Positions 27,858-38,423 of a stretch of 64,000 nucleotides of DNA are shown piece after piece. The DNA is from Rossellomorea aquimaris (GTDB taxonomy: Bacteria; Bacillota; Bacilli; Bacillales; Bacillaceae_B). Location: positions 1 through 64,000 of the forward strand of contig NZ_JAIVAT010000001.1 of the NCBI RefSeq assembly GCF_020172085.1. Direction: 5' to 3'. The notes under the pieces are model-generated. The model saw only the letters and a list, made by a program, of their open reading frames with translations. It ran no database searches and had not been told where the DNA came from. The translations under genes and the position numbers were made by a program. Every line of letters begins with the position of its first letter. Position 1 is the stretch's first letter.

Positions 27858-28021
27858 ACAACCCCCTTTTTTTCACTATTTTATCATAAGAAGATTGGTT
27901 ATTCATGGTGGAAAAACAACATTTTTATGACGTTTCCTATCATTACCATCGAATGTTTGGTATCCTTTAGTAAGTATTAGTATTGACCATTCCAGACAGT
28001 CAAAGCGAGGGGGATGTTACC

Positions 28022-28204
28022 ATGGATGTTTCTTCCATAATGGGAAAACAGGTTGCGGAGCTTCAGAGGACGCTCAGTATGAACCTGTTGAAAAGTCAGA
28101 TGGCGACTCAAGCGGCACAAGTCACGGTGATGATGAAGGATATGCAGGTAAGCCAGCCCGCACCGCATCCGAGCAAAGGACATGTAGTGGATGTAAAAGG
28201 ATAA
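28022..28204 (+). CDS. YjfB-family putative motility protein
   Basis: 60 residues starting MDVSSIMGKQV and ending with HPSKGHVVDVKG, the conserved tail (HP-x-x-G-x-x-x-D-V/I) of the small YjfB family, which is under sigma-D in B. subtilis. Exact role unknown. ATG 28022 follows GAGGGGGATG; the frame is open upstream to 27983 without a site. A strong terminator follows. Confidence 0.8.
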   Translation: MDVSSIMGKQVAELQRTLSMNLLKSQMATQAAQVTVMMKDMQVSQPAPHPSKGHVVDVKG

Positions 28205-28207
28205 AAA

Positions 28208-28247
28208 GAAGCGTTGTTCCGAAGTTTTCGGGACAACGCTTTTTTAT
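28208..28247 (+). terminator. terminator of the YjfB-like gene
   Basis: AAGCGTTGTTCCGAA and TTCGGGACAACGCTT pair, followed by a T run. Confidence 0.95.
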
Positions 28248-28249
28248 TT

Positions 28250-28664
28250 TGTCGCCTCTGACCAACCCGCCTGTGCTTTTTGATTGTCCAGCTCCGGCGG
28301 GTAGTCCCTCGAGGTCACAACTGAAAAATCCCCAAAGGCAAAGAGCGCCTTCAGGGATTTCCCAGTTGTGCTTGTCGGGCCTGACCAACCCGCCTCCGCT
28401 TTTCTTTTGTCCAGCTCCGGGGGCTTGGGGCTCGAGGTCATAAGTCAAGCCGTCCAATAAGGCAAAGAGCGCCTTTTTGGACGGCTCGCCTTATGCTTGT
28501 CACCCCAGGTCGAGCCCCCTCCGCTTTTCTTAGTGTCCAGCTCCGGCGGGTAGAGGCTCGAGGTCATAAGCCAAGAATGCCAAAAAGGCAAAGAGCGCCT
28601 TTCCGGCATTCTCGTCTTATGCTTGTCGCCTCTGATCAACCCGCCTCCGCTTTTCTTAGTGCAA
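28250..28664. repeat. three tandem copies of a ~125-bp Bacillaceae repeat with stem covariation
   Basis: The anchor GTCCAGCTCCGG recurs at 28286, 28409 and 28535 (period 123 and 126), with a partial fourth end at 28648-28664. Each unit holds an outer stem, a central stem of different sequence, and the constant loop AAGGCAAAGAGCGCCTT. Central stems: AAATCCC (28326) with GGGATTT (28354); AGCCGTCC (28448) with GGACGGCT (28479); AGAATGCC (28574) with GGCATTCT (28605). The outer stems are CACAACTG/CAGTTGTG in copy 1 and CATAAG/CTTATG in copies 2 and 3. No gene lies inside. Confidence 0.9.
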
Positions 28665-28901
28665 GCTCTTTTTTTCAAGCCTCACTCGTTCTTCGCTGTT
28701 GGACCATTTTTCTTTAAGTGTTTCGAATATGTATAGGCGGAAGAAGTATTGTAATTCTTCTGTTTCCATTTCCTGTATGAGTTCTAATAGTTCATTCCTA
28801 GAGGTATCTTCTAGGATTGTAAGGGCAATGAGGTCTAAGTCTTCGTCGGTACCTTTGATTCTTCCACGGTACATTTCATAAATCTCTTCGATCAACTTCA
28901 T
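28656..28901 (-). CDS. small acidic helical protein of unknown function
   Basis: 81 residues (MKLIEEIYEMYRGRIKGTDEDLDLI start) predicted mostly helical. It resembles a family of small Bacillus proteins (possibly DUF6154), from memory only. ATG 28901 has GGGAGGTGA upstream; an ORF start at 28925 is less likely. The last residues KSLH and the stop TAA lie in sequence that belongs to the adjacent repeat (CTTTTCTTAGTG), so the repeat appears to have replaced or trimmed the original C terminus. Confidence 0.75.
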   Translation of the reverse strand: MKLIEEIYEMYRGRIKGTDEDLDLIALTILEDTSRNELLELIQEMETEELQYFFRLYIFETLKEKWSNSEERVRLEKKSLH

Positions 28902-29110
28902 GCGCTTCACCTCCCTTTTTACCATTTTAACATGAACGTTTATGAATTTCTCTACATATTATGCTAGGACAACCCTTATTCGTCTTTACCCTTTTCCGTA
29001 CTTTTTAATCTTGGAAAGGTGTTTGGCCGAATTTGACTGTCATACCATTTCAGTGATGATGCCAAGGTTTGTCTTCTAAAAGCCAACCACTAGAAAAGGA
29101 GATGCTTTAA

Positions 29111-29500
29111 TTGGAGAAAAGCATGCTGTTCGTTGGGTCTGGTCTCGGTGCCCTCATACTTAACTTATTTGGAGATTGGGACATGCTCATCACGTTTCTG
29201 TTGATCACCGTGACCCTGGATTATTTTACAGGGATGATTGCAAGCGGGATAGAAGGGAAGCTATCGAGCAAATCCGGTGTGAAAGGGATCGGCAGGAAAG
29301 TGCTGATTTTCTCCCTTGTCACGGTTGCCCACCTTATTGATACTATACTAACAAATCAACACTTTATTCGTAATGCGACCATTATTTTTTATTTGTGTAA
29401 TGAAATGATTTCAATCATCGAAAATGTCGGTCGGGCGGGAGTTCCGGTTCCGGAGTTTTTAAAGAAAGCGGTAGAAGTGTTGAAGAAGAAATCGAAGTGA
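29111..29500 (+). CDS. holin-like membrane protein (phage holin family 4, YtkC type)
   Basis: 129 residues with three or four hydrophobic segments and the family signature LDYFTGMIASGIEGKLSSKSGVKGIGRK. Such proteins are toxin-secretion/phage-lysis holins, but Bacillus chromosomes carry isolated copies (YtkC in this region of B. subtilis). No endolysin or other phage gene is near, so a housekeeping or remnant role is likelier than phage lysis. Start TTG 29111, nine bases after AAAGGAGA. Confidence 0.85.
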   Translation: MEKSMLFVGSGLGALILNLFGDWDMLITFLLITVTLDYFTGMIASGIEGKLSSKSGVKGIGRKVLIFSLVTVAHLIDTILTNQHFIRNATIIFYLCNEMISIIENVGRAGVPVPEFLKKAVEVLKKKSK

Positions 29501-29556
29501 ATAGAATTCCGTCAATTGAGGAAAATGAAGGATAAGTACTGTGAAGGAGTGGGAAG

Positions 29557-29895
29557 ATGAGCGAAGAACGACACGATTATTATATAGAAGTGGCCACAGG
29601 TGAAATTTCTAGAAGCTCGACTGATTCCGAATGGAATTTTAAAATATCAGCAACGGATGAAGAGATCACCCAGCTTCGGGAAGTATTCGATTCCAATCAT
29701 TCCGTCGATTGGCAGAATTTTTACAGGTCTCACGTTCCTTATGTTCAATATCATTTTGACCGGGAAAATGATGCCTATGATGAAAACTTGCAGCAAGTTT
29801 ATGGAATGCTGCACCGACTCGGGGATGATGAGGTGAAGAAGTTCATCGAGAGTATCGGCATACTCGATGATCATCCTCACGAAAATCAGGAGTAA
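29557..29895 (+). CDS. conserved Bacillus protein of unknown function
   Basis: 112 residues, soluble, acidic, with no catalytic motif that I recognise. It begins SEERHDYYIEVATGEIS and ends in a His/Glu-rich tail. GAAGGAGTGGGAAG lies before the ATG. Homologous short proteins occur in Bacillaceae near ytkD, to my recollection. Followed by a terminator, so probably a single-gene or two-gene unit with the holin-like gene. Confidence 0.75.
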   Translation: MSEERHDYYIEVATGEISRSSTDSEWNFKISATDEEITQLREVFDSNHSVDWQNFYRSHVPYVQYHFDRENDAYDENLQQVYGMLHRLGDDEVKKFIESIGILDDHPHENQE

Positions 29896-29898
29896 TGA

Positions 29899-29946
29899 CG
29901 AAAAGTGTTGGTTCAGAAGTGATTTCTGTGGACCAACGCTTTTTAT
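29899..29946 (+). terminator. terminator before ytkD
   Basis: AAAAGTGTTGGTTC and GGACCAACGCTTTTT form an imperfect stem followed by T-rich sequence. Confidence 0.85.
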
Positions 29947-29991
29947 TTATGGTTAGATGGAAGGAAGAGTGTACGGATGAGGTGAAGCAGG

Positions 29992-30465
29992 GTGGAACAA
30001 TTTATAGATGAGAATGGGAAAAAAGTGGAACTATCATTTGAAAAGGGGAGATTTGAGCAGGAGTCCTATCATGTCCTGGTTATCTGCCGATATGAGGGAA
30101 AGTGGTTGTTAACCCGTCATAAAATGAGGGGGCTCGAGTTTCCAGGGGGGAAGCGTGAGCCAGGCGAAACCTTGGAGGAAACGGCCATAAGGGAAACATT
30201 TGAAGAAACGGGCGGGGTGATCAAGGAGCCTGTATTCATAGGAGAATACAAGGTCTATGATCACCCACCATTTGTGAAAACGATCTTCTTTGCTGAAGCG
30301 GAAGAACTTATCAAGAAGGAGGACTACCTGGAAACGAAAGGGTCCGTCCTCTGGGGTGGTGATTTCTCAGGAATTCAGGATGATTTATCCTTCAGCTTTA
30401 TCATGAAAGACCGGGTGGTGGAAATGGCGTTGCAAAGGCTTTTTCATCTGGGTATCACGATTTAA
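29992..30465 (+). CDS. ytkD: NUDIX nucleoside triphosphatase YtkD
   Basis: 157 residues with a complete Nudix box [24 protein letters not shown] at about 50-73. B. subtilis YtkD hydrolyses 8-oxo-dGTP and other NTPs and has an antimutator role; this protein aligns with it. The start is GTG with AGGTGA six bases upstream. Its 3' end overlaps the convergent ytlD-like gene by 11 bases. Confidence 0.9.
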   Translation: MEQFIDENGKKVELSFEKGRFEQESYHVLVICRYEGKWLLTRHKMRGLEFPGGKREPGETLEETAIRETFEETGGVIKEPVFIGEYKVYDHPPFVKTIFFAEAEELIKKEDYLETKGSVLWGGDFSGIQDDLSFSFIMKDRVVEMALQRLFHLGITI

Positions 30466-31255
30466 TCCATCTCTTCTCGAGCTGTTCGACGAGTTTGTAC
30501 ATGATCGTTGCGAATACAGCAATTACGAGGAGAGAAAGAAGGACAAGGGTGAAATTAAACACTTGAAAGCCGTAAATGATCATATAACCGAGTCCCTTGG
30601 CTGACACAAGGAATTCGCCTACGATGACCCCGACCCATGATAACCCGACGTTCACTTTCAAGGTGGAGATGATAGTAGGGAAGGACGCGGGAAGGATGAC
30701 CTCTTTAAACATTTGTCCCCGTTTTGCCCCAAAGGTCTGCATCACCTTTAAGTAATTGGGATCGACTTCCCGGAAGGATGTATAAACGACGATGGTGGTG
30801 ATGATGACAGAAATGACGGTCCCCATGGCAATGATGGAGGTGAATCCCGGCCCCAGTCCGACGATCAAAATCGGACCTAGAGCTACTTTAGGCATGGCGT
30901 TCAAGATGACAAGGTACGGATCCAGTACTTTAGAGAGAAATGGTGACCACCATAATAGAGCGGCGAGCATCGTACCAAGAAGGGTGCCGAGGATGAATCC
31001 TATGACGGTTTCACAAAGGGTCACAGATAGATTGGCTAATAAGCTCCCATCTCCGATCTTCACAAGGAATAACTTCCATATTTTTGAAGGTGAGCTGAAG
31101 ATGAGGGGATCCACCCAGCTGTTCCGGCTGGCTATTTCCCATAGTGAGAAGAAAACGGTGAAGATGAGAGCTTGATAAAACCAAACCCAGCGCTGTTCTT
31201 TTTTCAGTGATTGGATGTATTTCTGATGCTTTTGATTAATCGATTCTTGATTCAA
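30455..31255 (-). CDS. ytlD: ABC transporter permease (YtlD/SsuC/TauC type)
   Basis: Membrane permease with six segments and the EAA loop region [22 protein letters not shown] typical of the nitrate/sulfonate/taurine-pyrimidine family. Open from 31306, but the TTG at 31255 has AAGGAGC nine bases upstream and gives [13 protein letters not shown] choose it. It overlaps the ATPase gene by 20 bases. Substrate is not fixed by sequence. Confidence 0.9.
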   Translation of the reverse strand: MNQESINQKHQKYIQSLKKEQRWVWFYQALIFTVFFSLWEIASRNSWVDPLIFSSPSKIWKLFLVKIGDGSLLANLSVTLCETVIGFILGTLLGTMLAALLWWSPFLSKVLDPYLVILNAMPKVALGPILIVGLGPGFTSIIAMGTVISVIITTIVVYTSFREVDPNYLKVMQTFGAKRGQMFKEVILPASFPTIISTLKVNVGLSWVGVIVGEFLVSAKGLGYMIIYGFQVFNFTLVLLSLLVIAVFATIMYKLVEQLEKRWIKS

Positions 31256-32012
31256 GTTTTTCAAGCTCCTTCCATATGGTCTGAAAAAATTCCGGGTATG
31301 CTTCATGATTTCTCACTTCAAACGGCATCATTTCTTTTAACGGGGCAGGCACTTCAAAAACGGTGTGAATATGTCCCGGTTTCGAACCGAACAATAGGAT
31401 GCGATCACTCATGGAAATGGCTTCCCCGATATCATGGGTGACAAGGATGGCTGTTTTTCCGAAAGACTTCAAGGTGGAAAATACCAAATCCTCTAATCTT
31501 AATTTCGTTTGATAGTCAAGCGCGGAGAAGGGTTCATCCAGAAGAAGCAATTGAGGTTCTGTGATGAGTGTACGGATCAGCGCGACCCTTTGCCGCATTC
31601 CGCCTGATAGCTCCCTCGGGTAGGATGACCCCACGCCCTCAAGCCCCATTTCCTTTAATAACATATGAGCCTCGTTTCGCTTTTCTTCTGTCAGATTGCC
31701 CATGATGGATAGTCCCAACAATATATTTTCTTCAATGGTCTTCCAAGGAAACAGATAATCCTGCTGTAACATATAGCCGAGTTTCTTTTTCATCTGTTTG
31801 ATGGGCTTATTGTGTAATGTAACGGTACCTTCTGTCGGCAGAATGAGTCCGGCGACAATAGAAAGAAGGGTTGTTTTTCCGCAGCCTGATGGACCGATGA
31901 ATGAGATGAATTCACCTTCTTCGACCTGTAATGAAATATCTGAGAGGGCATGGGTGGCCGTTTTGGGTGAAAAATAGGTGTGGTGTATGGAATCGATGGA
32001 TAGAAAGGTCAC
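31236..32012 (-). CDS. ytlC: ABC transporter ATP-binding protein (YtlC type)
   Basis: 258 residues with Walker [11 protein letters not shown]-loop, signature [16 protein letters not shown], Walker [13 protein letters not shown] and H-loop VTHDIGEA. Energises the adjacent permease. Start GTG 32012 with GGAGGCTG upstream. A hairpin at 32049-32072 separates it from the binding-protein gene and may tune mRNA levels. Confidence 0.93.
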   Translation of the reverse strand: MTFLSIDSIHHTYFSPKTATHALSDISLQVEEGEFISFIGPSGCGKTTLLSIVAGLILPTEGTVTLHNKPIKQMKKKLGYMLQQDYLFPWKTIEENILLGLSIMGNLTEEKRNEAHMLLKEMGLEGVGSSYPRELSGGMRQRVALIRTLITEPQLLLLDEPFSALDYQTKLRLEDLVFSTLKSFGKTAILVTHDIGEAISMSDRILLFGSKPGHIHTVFEVPAPLKEMMPFEVRNHEAYPEFFQTIWKELEKLESRID

Positions 32013-32081
32013 TGTTTTCAGCCTCCATTTTCTTTTTTTACAAAGGAAGGGCCGACATGAGAAGTCAGCCCCGGGAAGATG

Positions 32082-33083
32082 TTACTTTGCTGCTTTTTCA
32101 GCGATGGATGTGTTCACAAGCGTTTTATGATCGACACTCTGTGGAAGCTCTCCCGCTTCATCCATGATGCTTTGAAGATTGTTCCATTCCTCTTCGTCAA
32201 GAATCGGATCTGTGGCATAGGAACCTTGTGATTTATAGCGATCGACAACGGTTTCGATTAAGCCCAGTTCGGTATCTTCAAAATAAGGCTCGATCACTTT
32301 GGCGATATCAGCCGCTGAGTTCTCTTCCACCCACTGCTGCGCTTTATATAGTGCTTTCGTGAATTTCTCCACTGCTTCTTTGTTTTCTTTCATGTAACTG
32401 TCCTTCGCCATGAAGGTAGTGTACGGTACATGACCGGATTCTGTTCCAAAGGAAGCGACAATATGGCCTTTTCCTTCTTGTTCAAAGATGGAAGCCGTCG
32501 GTTCGAATAACTGGACATAGTCCCCTGTACCAGATGCAAAGGCATTGGCAATATTGGCAAAATCGATGTTCTGGATCAGGTTCAAATCGTTATGTGGATC
32601 AATGCCATGATTCTTTAACACGAATTCACCGACCATTTGCGGCATCCCGCCTTTTCGCTGCCCAAGGAAGGTTGATCCTTTCAGCTGATTCCAGTCAAAG
32701 TCCTCCACCTTTTCTCTTGAGACGAGAAACGTTCCATCGGTTTGGGTCAATTGGGCAAAGTTGATGACAGGATCATCCGACCCTTGTGCATGGACGTAGA
32801 TGGAGGTTTCAGAACCGACCAACGCGATATCGGCACCACCCGACAGTAAGGTGGTCATCGTCTTATCCCCACCCCAAGTGGTGGTTAATTCGATATCCAG
32901 CCCTTCGTCTTTAAAGAATCCTTTTTCTATTGCTACATATTCAGGTGCATAGAAAATCGACCGGGTCACTTCCGCTATCCGCACCTTTTGAACAGTCTCC
33001 TCTTTGTCTCCACAGGCGGTAAGCCCGATGGTCAACATGAGAATGAGGAATACTCCTAAACCACTGCGAAGCCATTTTTTCAA
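32082..33083 (-). CDS. ytlA: ABC transporter substrate-binding lipoprotein (NMT1/SsuA-like, YtlA type)
   Basis: 333 residues with signal peptide and lipobox LTAC, then an NMT1/THI5-like fold (VRIAEVTRSIFYAPEYVAIEKGFFKDEGLDIEL, GGADIALVGSETS). Family members bind sulfonates, pyrimidine precursors of thiamine or related compounds. No riboswitch precedes the operon, so a thiamine link is not supported here. First gene of the ytlACD-like unit. Confidence 0.9.
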   Translation of the reverse strand: MKKWLRSGLGVFLILMLTIGLTACGDKEETVQKVRIAEVTRSIFYAPEYVAIEKGFFKDEGLDIELTTTWGGDKTMTTLLSGGADIALVGSETSIYVHAQGSDDPVINFAQLTQTDGTFLVSREKVEDFDWNQLKGSTFLGQRKGGMPQMVGEFVLKNHGIDPHNDLNLIQNIDFANIANAFASGTGDYVQLFEPTASIFEQEGKGHIVASFGTESGHVPYTTFMAKDSYMKENKEAVEKFTKALYKAQQWVEENSAADIAKVIEPYFEDTELGLIETVVDRYKSQGSYATDPILDEEEWNNLQSIMDEAGELPQSVDHKTLVNTSIAEKAAK

Positions 33084-33284
33084 TTCAATCTTCCTCCTTT
33101 AAAACCTTCAGGTTATCAATTGTTAAGATGAGAGCAACACTTTCTCGCTTGTTTATCTATTCGTCATTTGGGTAGGATGGTCATAAAGCTATATAGGTCA
33201 TAAGCCTATTGAGATTTGCTAAAATATTCTATGTATAGTACAAAAAATGTGTGAATACCCAATGCACGTTGAAAGGAAGAGAGT

Positions 33285-34064
33285 ATGAAGAACGGAATGA
33301 TCGTGAAGAAAACGTTGTTCCCTTCTCCGAATCCACATGTGGAGCTGTATGAAGTCACTTATATATCTTCAGGTCTAAGGGTGAAGGGGCTACTTGCAGA
33401 ACCAATCTTAGATGGGAAATATGACGGATTTCTTTATTTAAGAGGAGGTATAAAAGGGGTCGGAATGGTCAGGCCTGCCCGGATCGCTCAATTTGCTTCT
33501 CACGGATTCATCGTGTTTGCGCCCTATTACAGGGGGAATCTGGGGGGAGAAGGAAATGAGGATTTTGCCGGGGATGACCGCGAAGATGCGTTTTCCGGAA
33601 TAGAGCTCTTAAAACATCATACACGAACAGCACCGAGCCGCATCCATGTATTCGGTTTCTCCAGGGGCGGCGTCATGGCCCTTATGGCAGGGATCGAGAT
33701 CGACGTTACGTCCGTCGTCACATGGGGAGGGGTGTCGGATATGTTCTTGACCTATGAGGAGCGGAAGGATCTGCGCAGAATGATGAAGAGGGTGATCGGG
33801 GGAAGTCCGAACAAAGTTCCCGAACGATATGAATGGCGGACCCCCTTATCCTCACTCGAACATCTGCAAGCACCAATTCTGATCATTCATGGGGAAAAAG
33901 ATCAGAACGTTTCAGTGGAGCATGCATATAGATTAGAACAAAGATTGAAGGAACTCGGGAAACCGGTCTCAACCCATTACTTCAAAGAATTTACACACTA
34001 TTTTCCCCCAAGAAAAAATCAACAGATCGTTTCCCTGCTCTGTTCCTGGATGAAGGATCAGTAG
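33285..34064 (+). CDS. ytmA: YtmA-like alpha/beta hydrolase (prolyl oligopeptidase family)
   Basis: 259 residues with the S9-type hydrolase fold: FGFSRGGVMALMAG holds the nucleophile serine (G-x-S-x-G), ILIIHGEKDQNV the acid, and FTHYFPP a late histidine. A PYYRGNLGGEG segment is typical. Resembles YtmA of B. subtilis, which sits next to YtlA there. Substrate unknown. Start ATG 33285 after AAAGGAAGAG; an in-frame ATG at 33297 is possible. Confidence 0.85.
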   Translation: MKNGMIVKKTLFPSPNPHVELYEVTYISSGLRVKGLLAEPILDGKYDGFLYLRGGIKGVGMVRPARIAQFASHGFIVFAPYYRGNLGGEGNEDFAGDDREDAFSGIELLKHHTRTAPSRIHVFGFSRGGVMALMAGIEIDVTSVVTWGGVSDMFLTYEERKDLRRMMKRVIGGSPNKVPERYEWRTPLSSLEHLQAPILIIHGEKDQNVSVEHAYRLEQRLKELGKPVSTHYFKEFTHYFPPRKNQQIVSLLCSWMKDQ

Positions 34065-34108
34065 TCAGTGGTGTATGATGAGAATAAAAAGGATTGAGGT
34101 CATACAAA

Positions 34109-34351
34109 ATGGGTATGGGTTTAGAGCTAAACACGATGATTGTCACCAAAGGGAAAGAAGTAAGAAAAGAAGAAAATCTGTTTCAGCTTCAAAAGGACGG
34201 ATATCGTCTGTATCCGATGCATATTCCCATTGATGTGAGAAAGACGAAACATAGTGAGCCGAGTGGTTTCGGAAAGATTGAAAAGATGGAATGGAAGGAC
34301 GGGAAAACGACCATCTTTTACCGATTGATTTCCCTCAATAGTACCAATTAA
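34109..34351 (+). CDS. ytmB: YtmB-like small protein (DUF2584)
   Basis: 80 residues starting MGMGLELNTMIVTKGKE, the conserved start of the DUF2584 family; short beta-rich protein of unknown function. ATG 34109 lies eight bases after GAGGT. Follows ytmA closely and shares its strand. Ends at a bidirectional terminator. Confidence 0.85.
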   Translation: MGMGLELNTMIVTKGKEVRKEENLFQLQKDGYRLYPMHIPIDVRKTKHSEPSGFGKIEKMEWKDGKTTIFYRLISLNSTN

Positions 34352-34386
34352 TAAAACGAGTGGCTGCAGGCAGCCACTCGTTTTAG
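34352..34386. terminator. bidirectional terminator (ytmB / lipoprotein)
   Basis: AAAACGAGTGGCTGC and GCAGCCACTCGTTTT pair; overlaps the stop codon region of the convergent lipoprotein gene. Confidence 0.95.
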
Positions 34387-34715
34387 TTCATTTCCTCATA
34401 TAATAGATAGCGGTTATCCTTCGTTTGTGCGATAAGATAATTCTTGTGATCTTTCACACTATAAATGGGTGTTCCTTCTGCTAAAGTATTTGCTGTAAAG
34501 TCATTCACAGGATGATATTTGGTTTCGATTTTTTCCTTTATAGACCCAACCTTTTCATTAAGGGTCAGCTTCTTCTCTACGGACACTTTCACATATTGCT
34601 TATTGTTCACGACCATCATATCTCCGTATCCGCATAATTCATAGGATGCAGGCTTTTTCGCCCCGCATGCACTCAATACAAATACACATAATAGCAAGAC
34701 AATCAGACGCTTCAT
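34383..34715 (-). CDS. small lipoprotein of unknown function
   Basis: 110 residues with a lipoprotein signal (MKRLIVLLLCVFVLSAC, lipobox LSAC). The mature part is lysine-rich and probably beta-rich; no domain recognised. AAAAGGAGG precedes the ATG. Convergent with ytmB and divergent from cutC. Confidence 0.85.
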   Translation of the reverse strand: MKRLIVLLLCVFVLSACGAKKPASYELCGYGDMMVVNNKQYVKVSVEKKLTLNEKVGSIKEKIETKYHPVNDFTANTLAEGTPIYSVKDHKNYLIAQTKDNRYLLYEEMN

Positions 34716-34852
34716 TTTTTTCCTCCTTTTCCTTTCTGCACATATTCAAAAGATATTCATGCTTGTACGCGAACATGTTTGTTTTTTTCAATCCGAATTG
34801 TTTTCCCTATGTGGTACAGTATAGAAATCAACGAATGATAGGAGAGATCAAC

Positions 34853-35545
34853 ATGAGTAAACTCGAGGTCATTGTCTTGAATGAAGAGGATGCCAGGGTA
34901 GCAGAAGCGTCCGGGGCAGATCGTCTTGAATTAGTTTCGGCCATACATACGGGAGGATTGACTCCTGATTACAAGGTAATAGAAAAGGTATTGAAAGCTG
35001 TAACGATTCCTGTTCAGCTCATGATCCGCCTGCATTCTTCATCCTTTCGATATAGCATGAATGAAGTGAAAATCATGGCAGACCATGTTCGTGCCATTAA
35101 GGAAATCGGCGGTGAGGGCATCGTATTTGGTGCTCTAACACATGATGGAAAACTGGATGTGAATGCGTTAAAGGAAATCGCTCAAGCAGCAAAGGGGCAA
35201 TCGATTACATTTCACAGGGCAATCGACGAGGCTTTGGACCCGGTAGCCCTTTGTAAAGAATTGCATCGATCGGGGTTGGCAGTGGAACGGATTCTTACAT
35301 CAGGAGGAAGTCCCGTTGTGAGTGAAGGGATCGGAACCATTACTAAAATGATGGAAGTAGAGAAGGCTGGCGGTCCTACTATCATGCCTGGTTCAGGTTT
35401 AACGGTTGATAACATCAGTGAAATACATAAGGTGCTACATGCAAGGGAATACCACGTAGGATCAGGTGTGCGTCATGATGGTAGATACGATCTGGGAATA
35501 GACCCTGGAAAAGTAACGGAATTCAAAAAAGTGATCACGTACTGA
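34853..35545 (+). CDS. cutC: CutC family protein
   Basis: 230-residue TIM-barrel protein of the CutC family, named for copper homeostasis in E. coli, though its biochemical role remains unsettled. Conserved blocks are ADRLELVSAIHTGGLTP, MIRLHSSSF, FHRAIDEALDP and ILTSGGSP ... MPGSGL. ATG 34853 follows AGGAGAG. A weak promoter TTGTTT-16-TATAGA is upstream at 34797-34824. Confidence 0.92.
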   Translation: MSKLEVIVLNEEDARVAEASGADRLELVSAIHTGGLTPDYKVIEKVLKAVTIPVQLMIRLHSSSFRYSMNEVKIMADHVRAIKEIGGEGIVFGALTHDGKLDVNALKEIAQAAKGQSITFHRAIDEALDPVALCKELHRSGLAVERILTSGGSPVVSEGIGTITKMMEVEKAGGPTIMPGSGLTVDNISEIHKVLHAREYHVGSGVRHDGRYDLGIDPGKVTEFKKVITY

Positions 35546-35620
35546 ATTGATTCTTTCAACCTATTTGAAATGAAAACTCAGTATGGTAAAAATAGTATGT
35601 AACAACTGAATATCCATATT

Positions 35621-35722
35621 TCTACTGGGGGAGTCCGATATATAGCTTGGACTGAGAGAGGAACGCAGAAGTTCTTTGACCCTTTGAACCTGATCTGGAT
35701 GATACCAGCGGAGGGAAGTAGT
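35621..35722 (+). ncRNA. TPP riboswitch (THI element)
   Basis: Contains the conserved aptamer words CTGGGGGAGTCC, ACTGAGAGAGG, and CCCTTTGAACCTGATCTGG then ATACCAGCGGAGGGAAG. Binding of thiamine diphosphate should favour the downstream terminator and shut off thiC. Confidence 0.97.
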
Positions 35723-35769
35723 GGAGAAGCGCTATGTGTTTTTAACGTGCTTACTACTTTTTGACATGT

Positions 35770-35798
35770 CGGGTTCTGATTATTCAGGACCCTTTTTT
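35770..35798 (+). terminator. TPP-controlled terminator before thiC
   Basis: GGGTTCTGA and TCAGGACCC pair and a T run follows. An upstream competing pairing AAGTAG (35715) with CTACTT (35753) probably links the aptamer to it. Confidence 0.85.
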
Positions 35799-35879
35799 GT
35801 GTCTTCATTTTCACTGAAGGTTAAGTGAACTGCCTGACGAGGTAACCTTCCGGATCCAATCACAAGGAGGAGAAGGTAG

Positions 35880-37809
<1,930 letters not shown>

Positions 37810-37836
37810 GAAAGCATACAAGGGTGAGAAATTCTT

Positions 37837-37865
37837 TTGACAGCCGATCGTTCCCGTGCTACGAT
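37837..37865 (+). promoter_or_regulatory. sigma-A promoter of the metE leader
   Basis: TTGACA (37837-37842), 17 bases, TACGAT (37860-37865), placing transcription start shortly before the SAM aptamer. Confidence 0.8.
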
Positions 37866-37904
37866 AAATATTAATTTCCGAATAGTAAAAATATAAGCGT
37901 ATAA

Positions 37905-38013
37905 CTCTTATGTAGAGAGGTGGAGGGACTGGCCCTGTGAAACCCGGCAACCGTTCGATTTTTGTTGAAAAGGTGCTAATTCCTGCAAAGCCTCAGGCTT
38001 TGGAAAATAAGAG
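37905..38013 (+). ncRNA. SAM-I (S-box) riboswitch, first of a tandem
   Basis: P1 arms CTCTTAT (37905-37911) and ATAAGAG (38007-38013). Core words AGAGGTGGAGGGACTGGCCC, TGAAACCCGGCAACC and AAGGTGCTAATTCC are present. It is followed by its own terminator. Confidence 0.97.
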
Positions 38014-38031
38014 GGGATTCCACTAAATATG

Positions 38032-38068
38032 AAGCCCTCTCTTTCTTTGATTGAGAGGGCTTTTCTAG
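38032..38068 (+). terminator. SAM-controlled terminator
   Basis: AGCCCTCTC and GAGAGGGCT pair and TTTTCT follows. Confidence 0.93.
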
Positions 38069-38092
38069 TATAAGGACAATTAAATAGACAAA

Positions 38093-38262
38093 TGCAATAG
38101 GTGCTGAGTTTTACTCAGCTAAGAGGGAAGACCGGTGAAAATCCGGCGCGGTCCCGCCACTGTAATGGGGAGCAACTTATCACACTACCACTATTTCATA
38201 TGAAATGGGAAGGGGTAAGAAGCGACGATCCTGAGTCAGGAGACCTGCCTGTTGTATGCACT
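38093..38262 (+). ncRNA. cobalamin (AdoCbl) riboswitch, second of the tandem
   Basis: Conserved words: AAGAGGGAAGACCGGTG, AATCCGGCGCGGTCCCGCCA with CTGTAATGGGGAGC, and the B12 box AGTCAGGAGACCTGCC at 38234-38249. Repression of metE by B12 makes sense when a B12-dependent MetH exists elsewhere. Confidence 0.97.
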
Positions 38263-38345
38263 TATGCTCTACGTGGATATAGAGAGGGGTGAGGAATGCG
38301 TGTTGAGAAAACCGGTTGGTCTCGACTCTAGTTAAGTATGCGTAT

Positions 38346-38380
38346 GAATCTCTCTTTCATTTGGAAGAGAGATTTTTTTG
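38346..38380 (+). terminator. cobalamin-controlled terminator
   Basis: AATCTCTCTTTC and GAAGAGAGATT pair around a short loop, followed by seven T. Confidence 0.93.
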
Positions 38381-38423
38381 TTGGGACAGGATAATCATTT
38401 TAAACAGATGGGAAGTGTGATGA

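Noticed and set aside
28122-28678. Several short frames on both strands within the 125-bp repeats
   Set aside because: They derive from the repeat, lack ribosome sites and contradict the stem-preserving variation pattern.
29111-29500. Prophage remnant suggested by the holin-like gene
   Set aside because: No endolysin, structural, integrase or attachment site is near, and isolated YtkC-type holin-like genes are normal in this region of Bacillus chromosomes.
33170-33210. Two GGTCATAA-type words before ytmA as a further phased array
   Set aside because: Only two copies, spaced 18 bp, so no periodicity can be claimed.
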